Assembly: GCA_019421365.1 (NCBI GenBank)
Contig: JAHZFJ010000019.1
Span: 1-64,000, forward strand
DNA length: 64,000 bases
Origin: Lachnospiraceae bacterium
GTDB lineage: Bacteria; Bacillota; Clostridia; Lachnospirales; Lachnospiraceae
Direction of reading: 5' to 3'
Shown piece by piece: positions 59,617 through 64,000 of this stretch. The translations under genes were made by a program, and so were the position numbers. The notes beneath the pieces are model-generated. The model was not told the origin of the DNA. It did not search any database and saw only the letters and a program-made list of their open reading frames with translations. The first letter of the stretch is position 1, and every line of letters begins with the position of its first letter.

Positions 59617-60468
59617 AAAAAGGGGGTGTAAAAAAACTCCCCTAATAAGCAAGGTCACTCACATCAGCTGATGCGAGTGACCTTGTTTTATCAATTATAG
59701 TTTTTCTTTTGAAAAAATGAGTATACAAACCAAGCCTTCTCTTAATACAGGCTCTAAAGTAGTTCGTTCTGCCATATTTTTATGAAGCAAACGAAGTTCT
59801 GTTCCTCTTGTTATGGTATTTATAAAGGTTAAAGCCACATGAAATCAATGTAAATTCCAAAATAACTGCTTTTTCACCTTTTCAGAACAGTTGTTTATAA
59901 GATCTGTCCCACTTAATTATTCCAAATGTCCCTTCAGACTGTATGCTTCGATTCATACGTAGTAATGCACCATGAATGGATTCTAGATTGGAGATTACTT
60001 CTTTAGGAAAACTGCTTAGTTCCCTATTTAGCCGAACGATTCTGTTTCCTTCTGTTTTCTTGAAGCATTCGGTTCGATAGGGACATCCACGGCAGTCTTC
60101 ACATTCATAGATTTCTTCCGTCCGACCATATTTCAATATCTCTCAAGGAACTTATTCCATGTTCCATAAATGCAAACAGTATCACTTTAAGTAATTTCTG
60201 TGCATCACATCTTGGGCGACCTGTTTTGCAACCTTCCTCTGCAAAATATATTGTCAGGTCAATGTGATCCATTACATCACAAAAAGTGTACACAGGATCA
60301 GAAGTATCGATTATTTTTTCTAAATCCAGTGGTAATTTTAACTGTCTTGGTGTAGAATTAATATTAGATTTTTAGTTAATCGCATAACTAATTATATCAA
60401 AAAAACGCTGTACGTTCTATGAACGACAGCGTTTTTTCTTTAGGGGAGTTTTTTTACAGCCCCTTTTT
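59617..60468. mobile_element. Internally deleted IS1182-type insertion sequence (non-autonomous)
   Basis: The ends are inverted repeats of about 29 bases. The core at 59622-59645 (GGGG-G-TGTA-A7-CTCCCCTAA) is matched in reverse at 60440-60463 with one difference, and A/T tracts extend outward. Inside each end lies a hairpin: CAAGGTCACTC/GAGTGACCTTG (59651-59686) and AACGCTGT/ACAGCGTT (60406-60435), subterminal terminators that would block read-through. The inside codes only the beginning and end of a transposase on the minus strand. About 200 bases of featureless AT-rich DNA follow before the GTPase gene. Confidence 0.85.
59780..60361 (-). pseudogene. IS1182-family transposase, N- and C-terminal remnants fused
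   Basis: From 60361 leftwards the frame gives NSTPRQLKLPLDLEKIIDTS and then a domain with FAEEGCKTGRPRCDAQKLLKVILFAFMEHGISSLRDIE, the N-terminal region of IS1182/DUF772-type transposases. At about 60125 it jumps into another frame, YGRTEEIYECEDCRGCPYRTECFKKTEGNR, the cysteine-rich region before the end. The DDE catalytic core of a few hundred residues is missing. A TGA at 59880-59878 interrupts the C-terminal domain before KGEKAVILEFTLISCGFNLYKYH, ending at 59780. It cannot be active. Confidence 0.85.
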
Positions 60469-60669
60469 TTGCGCGAACATGTGAGATTATAAGAAGTAAT
60501 AGATGGCTCAGTGGCTATTATTAAATTAACTACTTCACCCCCCCTTGAATCCTTGAACACAAGTTAGGCAGGTAGATTAGTATAATAATTCCTTGTTATT
60601 AAATGTTGAATGTTGTAAAATAGAGGTGTATTAATGTATAAAAATAAATATAAATGAAAGGTAAAACTT

Positions 60670-62226
60670 ATGAAACAACTTATCGTAGCATTAGTAGGAG
60701 AAACAGGTAGTGGAAAATCAACATTTGCAGCAATGTGTACTGAAGAAGAGGTTCACACCATAATAGCAGGAATTAACGGAAAAAAAGGTACAACCAAAAA
60801 CAATAAAAGAATGGTTTATTCAAAAGATATCGAATTTGATATTACTAAGTTTAAACAGTCATATGAAAACAGAGATTCTATTTTTAGTATGCCTCTAAGT
60901 TCAAATATTGAATTAAACCCTTTCGATGCCTTAACATTATTAGATACGCAAGGTTTAAATGACTGGAAAACTGATACTGAGAAAGAAAAAGTTTTTAATG
61001 ATGTTATAAAAGCTTGTGACGAAGCAGATATTATTTTTATAATGATTCCAGAAGGTGGTAGTGTAGTTACTACCAATGATATATTATACAAAATCTTTGA
61101 TCAGTATTGTCATAAACCAATTGTATTTATTGGTAAAGCACAGCAAGCCAGAGTGAAATATTTAGGGAAAGAAAGCAGTATACCTCAATTAAAAATTGAC
61201 GTTCAATCTAACATAGATAAATATAGTAATATCTATAATAAATTAGGAGAAATTATTATAAATGTTCCATTACCAGAATATGTAGGTATAAGTCCATTAT
61301 TGTGTATGCTCCCCAATAGTGAAGAATTATCATCAGATATAGATGCAGAAAATCGATTAAGTGACAATAATGATTTAAAAAAATGCATCAACGATATACT
61401 TCAATATGCAATTAATCTACAAAAAGTACTATTAGATGAAATGCGTGACGAATATGTAAAAAACAATCAGACCGAATTACAAAATGTTGTAAATAAGCTG
61501 TCCTCTGTAAGTTATATAGCTAATAATTTAGTAAATGTAACTGGGCGCCCATTGTGCAGGCCTTATGTTAGAAATAGTAAATACAAGGTGACAACAGATA
61601 TTGAATATAGTTGGCAGGGTGGTACACCATGGGTATACCCAGTTTGTGGTGGCGACTATACATATGCCGCAAATGATGTATATACAAATATAAAAAAAAT
61701 GATACATAATCTCTCAGCATCTGTCAAAGTTAAGAGTTCACTATTATCAGTTCTTGAATATATTTCAGAAGATAGGTGGACACCTGGGACTTCAAACTTA
61801 CAATATTATTCATTTACAAGAGGTATACCTGTAAAGTGGATATTAGATTATAGAACAAATCTGTATAAGAATCATCCAAATTTATTCAGAGATGTAAGCA
61901 AAAACGATTTTGAAACTAATCCACAATGGGATTATTTGCGGAAAACTTCTTCGATGTTTAAAAATGATCATAATGATTGGGATAAATATATGGATAAATT
62001 TTATTATTTTTCGGATGAACAGCAAGAATTAATTAAAAACAAGTTTTCACACAATGTATGGTCATCAACTGTAATGATTAAATTGATAATAGCTTGTATT
62101 ATAACTAGAATAGATTTTGTTGGTAAACTTAGTAATTCCTTAGTAGAAGAATTTTGGAAAAAAGCTTTTAATGATAATGGTAATTGTAAAGTGTGGGATA
62201 TAACCGTAGATAATCAACCATTATAA
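60670..62226 (+). CDS. Large P-loop GTPase of unknown function
   Basis: 518 aa. G1/Walker A GETGSGKST (residues 10-18), switch I region with GKKGTTKNNKRMVYS, G3 DTQG (92-95) in LTLLDTQGLNDWKTDTEKEK, then VIKACDEADIIFIMIPEGGSVVTTND. The G4 position reads FIGKAQQAR in place of N-K-x-D, so nucleotide specificity may differ. After about residue 240 a long helical region follows, then a middle domain with aromatic loops (YSWQGGTPWVYPVCGGDYTYAAND) and a C-terminal helical domain. No membrane segment. AAAGGTAAAACTT is a weak ribosome site. Family not recognised; flanked by IS relics, so probably acquired cargo. Confidence 0.8.
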   Translation: MKQLIVALVGETGSGKSTFAAMCTEEEVHTIIAGINGKKGTTKNNKRMVYSKDIEFDITKFKQSYENRDSIFSMPLSSNIELNPFDALTLLDTQGLNDWKTDTEKEKVFNDVIKACDEADIIFIMIPEGGSVVTTNDILYKIFDQYCHKPIVFIGKAQQARVKYLGKESSIPQLKIDVQSNIDKYSNIYNKLGEIIINVPLPEYVGISPLLCMLPNSEELSSDIDAENRLSDNNDLKKCINDILQYAINLQKVLLDEMRDEYVKNNQTELQNVVNKLSSVSYIANNLVNVTGRPLCRPYVRNSKYKVTTDIEYSWQGGTPWVYPVCGGDYTYAANDVYTNIKKMIHNLSASVKVKSSLLSVLEYISEDRWTPGTSNLQYYSFTRGIPVKWILDYRTNLYKNHPNLFRDVSKNDFETNPQWDYLRKTSSMFKNDHNDWDKYMDKFYYFSDEQQELIKNKFSHNVWSSTVMIKLIIACIITRIDFVGKLSNSLVEEFWKKAFNDNGNCKVWDITVDNQPL

Positions 62227-62279
62227 GTTGACGTAAATGATATTTAATGTTCATCCGCTTACAAAAATTTGAATATTAA

Positions 62280-62417
62280 ATGTTATTTAATAACTTGTTT
62301 TATAATAAAGAGCCTATGGAAGTTATGAATCTATTAAGTTGCTATGAAATTCCGAGCGAAGATTTCGGAGCTGTTATGATTTATTCAGGAGATTGGAATG
62401 CTAAAGATTTTAATTAA
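62280..62417 (+). other. Short ORF or gene remnant, 45 codons
   Basis: From ATG 62280 the frame reads MLFNNLFYNKEPMEVMNLLS and on to YEIPSEDFGAVMIYSGDWNA before TAA 62415-62417. The composition is protein-like, but there is no ribosome site. It may be the tail of a lost gene between the GTPase and DUF6037-like genes. Confidence 0.3.
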
Positions 62418-62440
62418 AGCATCGTGAAAAAGGAGTATGT

Positions 62441-63079
62441 ATGGATAATGTATTTGAAAATCTAAAGTTGTTAAAGCAAGATATGAAAGCTAAAGGTTGG
62501 GTAATAGATGCATTTACTTTTCATTTTAAACAACAAAAGTACATCGTTTTAGTGAAGTTGTTTGAAAAAGATGAAAAAGTACCTGAGTATTTGCTAGTAA
62601 AATTAGAATTTCTTAAAGAAATAGATTTTTTGGATAAACTTGCGGTCTATGCTAATTCAAAGAAGTTGTTTATTGACGCAAAAACGTTAAGGGAATACTT
62701 TGGCATTGAATATAGTGAGAATCTTGGAGATATACTATACCAGTTTAATAAAATTCTTGCGGGATTTATTCCAACAGAAGTAAAGGAAAGAAAAACTCAA
62801 CTTCAAGAAGAAGCAATGTTACGCTCACTAAGTAAAAGTGATTCCGAAGACCCTCGGAGGAAATATTGTTTTGCAGTTATGAGAAATCCTAAAAGAAGTG
62901 ATGGGAAGTCAGGCCAAAGAAGTCCATTTAATGATAATAAAACCAGATTATACAGACCCAATTTATATGAACTATTAGGTAGCGATAAAAATTTAAGTTT
63001 TCGATATTCGTTGAATCCAGATGATGAGAGAACCGATGAAATTATCGTTGCTAATTGGACAAAAAATCAAGGGAATTAA
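62441..63079 (+). CDS. DUF6037-like protein
   Basis: 212 aa, ribosome site AAAAAGGAGTATGT. The N-terminal half MDNVFENLKLLKQDMKAKGW with IDAFTFHFKQQKYIVLVKLFEKDEKVPEYLLVKLEF looks like a small nuclease- or sensor-like alpha/beta domain. The C-terminal half is rich in Arg/Lys/Asp (RSLSKSDSEDPRRKYCFAVMRNPKRSDGKSG), possibly nucleic-acid contacting. I believe it belongs to DUF6037, a family of unknown function seen in mobile regions. It lies 215 bases after the GTPase gene with only a small remnant between; a terminator follows. Confidence 0.7.
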   Translation: MDNVFENLKLLKQDMKAKGWVIDAFTFHFKQQKYIVLVKLFEKDEKVPEYLLVKLEFLKEIDFLDKLAVYANSKKLFIDAKTLREYFGIEYSENLGDILYQFNKILAGFIPTEVKERKTQLQEEAMLRSLSKSDSEDPRRKYCFAVMRNPKRSDGKSGQRSPFNDNKTRLYRPNLYELLGSDKNLSFRYSLNPDDERTDEIIVANWTKNQGN

Positions 63080-63094
63080 ATATTACATAGAATA

Positions 63095-63128
63095 GAGCAT
63101 CCGCTAATTATTGCAGGATGCTTTTTTT
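63095..63128 (+). terminator. Rho-independent terminator after the DUF6037-like gene
   Basis: AGCATCC-GC and GC-AGGATGCT form a stem around TAATTATT, followed by seven T. Confidence 0.85.
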
Positions 63129-63139
63129 GTTCAAAATGG

Positions 63140-63963
63140 AAAAGCTAGAATTTATGATATGATCCTCCTTAAGTCAATGTCATTAAGTTAAGAAAAAAAG
63201 AACGCTTACATCGATAAAAGTAGATGTAAACGTTCTTTTTCACATTTACTAGGCATATAAAAAATTTTAAAAAACACTTGACAAATAGTCAGAAATTTGC
63301 GGCTTCGCCCTTTAAATATAAAGATTTAGAGGGAGAACGCATATGAAACCAGCCAAAGTAAAAGATATACTGTCACACATAATAAGTACTTTATCAGATG
63401 ATCCATCTGATTTTTTACAAAATCCATCAAAGGATTTTTCAAGGAATCGAAAACTATCTTTTAACTCAATTATTATTAGCAAGCATTCATAGTAAAAAGC
63501 AAGATTTTATACTTCAAGAAATTTTTTCGAAGTTAATTATGTACAATTTTGCGGCTTTAATATCTTATCAAGTAGAACAACCGAAAAGAAAAAGAATTAA
63601 TTTTGCTAAAGCGGCACATTTTTGTTATCAGTTTTTTTAGGACAAAATTTCTGAAAGAAGTCTTTTGAATATCGTACAAAAATTTATGTCACCAATACGT
63701 CCTGGCAGAGTATTTGAAAGACATCAAAATATAAAAAATGCTGTCGGGTTTGCATATAGAATTTCCTAACAACAACTTTTTATATCTATAAGTTTTACAG
63801 ATGGCTTATTACGTCATCTGCTTTTGGTGTGTTTAAATCATAAAAAAGGTGAACACCTTTTCATTGCGTTCACCATTTTTTGCTGCAATAACCTAATCCT
63901 AAATACTTAACTTAACGACATTGACTTGACAGGGAGCATATCAGAATACACCTTCTAGCTTTT
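63140..63963. mobile_element. Internally deleted IS4-type insertion sequence
   Basis: Long imperfect terminal inverted repeats. AAAAGCTAGAA (63140-63150) is mirrored at 63953-63963, GATATG-TCC lies next, and AAGTCAATGTCATTAAGTTAAG (63171-63192) is mirrored with two changes at 63906-63927. Hairpins lie just inside both ends (AAAGAACG...CGTTCTTT, 63197-63238; GGTGAAC...GTTCACC, 63848-63874), acting as transcription shields. Only remnants of the transposase remain. No clear target duplication is visible. Confidence 0.8.
63343..63769 (+). pseudogene. IS4-family transposase, N- and C-terminal remnants
   Basis: AGAGGGAGAACGCAT precedes ATG 63343. MKPAKVKDILSHIISTLSDD followed by KDFSRNRKLSFNSII is the start of an IS4-type transposase. 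Around 63468 the sequence jumps, in another frame, to SKKQDFILQEIFSKLIMYNF and then KRKRINFAKAAHFCYQFF, the C-terminal region. A TAG interrupts it at 63638-63640, and the frame resumes with DKISERSLLNIVQKFMSPIRPGRVFERHQN to TAA 63767-63769. The DDE core is deleted, so the element depends on a full copy elsewhere, if it can move at all. Confidence 0.82.
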
Positions 63964-64000
63964 TTAGTAAATTAGTACTATGTCTCATGATATTACGCTA

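Noticed and set aside
1..64000. CRISPR arrays, rRNA genes, prophage structural genes, replication origin
   Set aside because: I saw no regularly spaced repeats of CRISPR type, no rRNA sequence, no phage genes and no DnaA-box cluster in the window.

Overview
The window is AT-rich DNA with strong AGGAGG-type ribosome sites, short intergenic gaps, T-tailed hairpin terminators and lipoprotein signal peptides. This suggests a low-GC Gram-positive anaerobe. Superoxide reductase with ferritin, an LplB/YtcP-type sugar importer, a GH53/GH42 galactan cluster and a YtaF homologue fit a plant-polysaccharide-degrading Clostridium or Lachnospiraceae (Lachnoclostridium-like) genome. The organism is inferred, not proven.

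Layout. (1) 1-2300: the 3' half of tRNA-Gly(GCC), its terminator, two decayed genes (GrpB-like; a protein with an HExxH motif) and one anchored hypothetical protein. (2) 2300-14250: a galactan-utilisation cluster with two sugar permeases, a solute-binding lipoprotein, a LacI regulator, a cytosolic GH53, a GH42 beta-galactosidase, a secreted GH53 and a lipoprotein GH53. It ends at a diverged direct repeat of the tRNA-Gly tail plus terminator, so the segment may be an old tRNA-associated insertion or duplication. (3) 14385-28710: accessory single-gene units (GNATs, NUDIX, VOC, PNPOx-like, AraC, GyrI-like domains, methyltransferase, nucleoside phosphorylase, aminoglycoside adenylyltransferase-like, small membrane proteins) with several broken genes. 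In it sits an arginyl-tRNA synthetase paralogue lacking the HIGH segment, preceded by a complete transcription attenuator with an Arg-rich leader peptide (MIAIINNSLRRRCRRKLL). (4) 28842-32751: TetR regulator, OYE-type flavoenzyme, superoxide reductase, ferritin. (5) 32965-38978: aroA, XRE regulator with 28-residue repeats, three cysteine-rich or Fe-S proteins, methyltransferase, signal peptidase I. (6) 39041-45838: two-component system with an ABC/FtsX exporter, then an MFS exporter. (7) 45922-50737: Big_2 surface protein, GNAT, degenerate NUDIX, pyrC, pyrF. (8) 50988-59609: siderophore importer (yclNOPQ order), P-type Ca2+ ATPase, YtaF/MntP-like protein, TruA-like protein. (9) 59617-63963: a large GTPase and a DUF6037-like gene bracketed by two different internally deleted insertion sequences, a candidate defence-type cargo module.

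How the genes fit together. Secreted and cell-anchored GH53 enzymes should cut beta-1,4-galactan. The importer takes up the oligosaccharides (no ATPase is encoded here, so a shared one is assumed), and the cytosolic GH53 and GH42 finish them to galactose under LacI control. The attenuator at 24716-25024 should raise expression of the ArgS-like protein when ribosomes stall on Arg codons. The TetR/OYE/SOR/ferritin group looks like an oxidative or electrophile stress unit. The BceRS/AB-like set resembles cell-envelope stress modules.

The strongest candidates for something undescribed are the Arg-leader attenuator feeding a HIGH-less ArgS and the IS-bracketed GTPase-DUF6037 pair. All family assignments come from reading motifs by eye; no database search was run.
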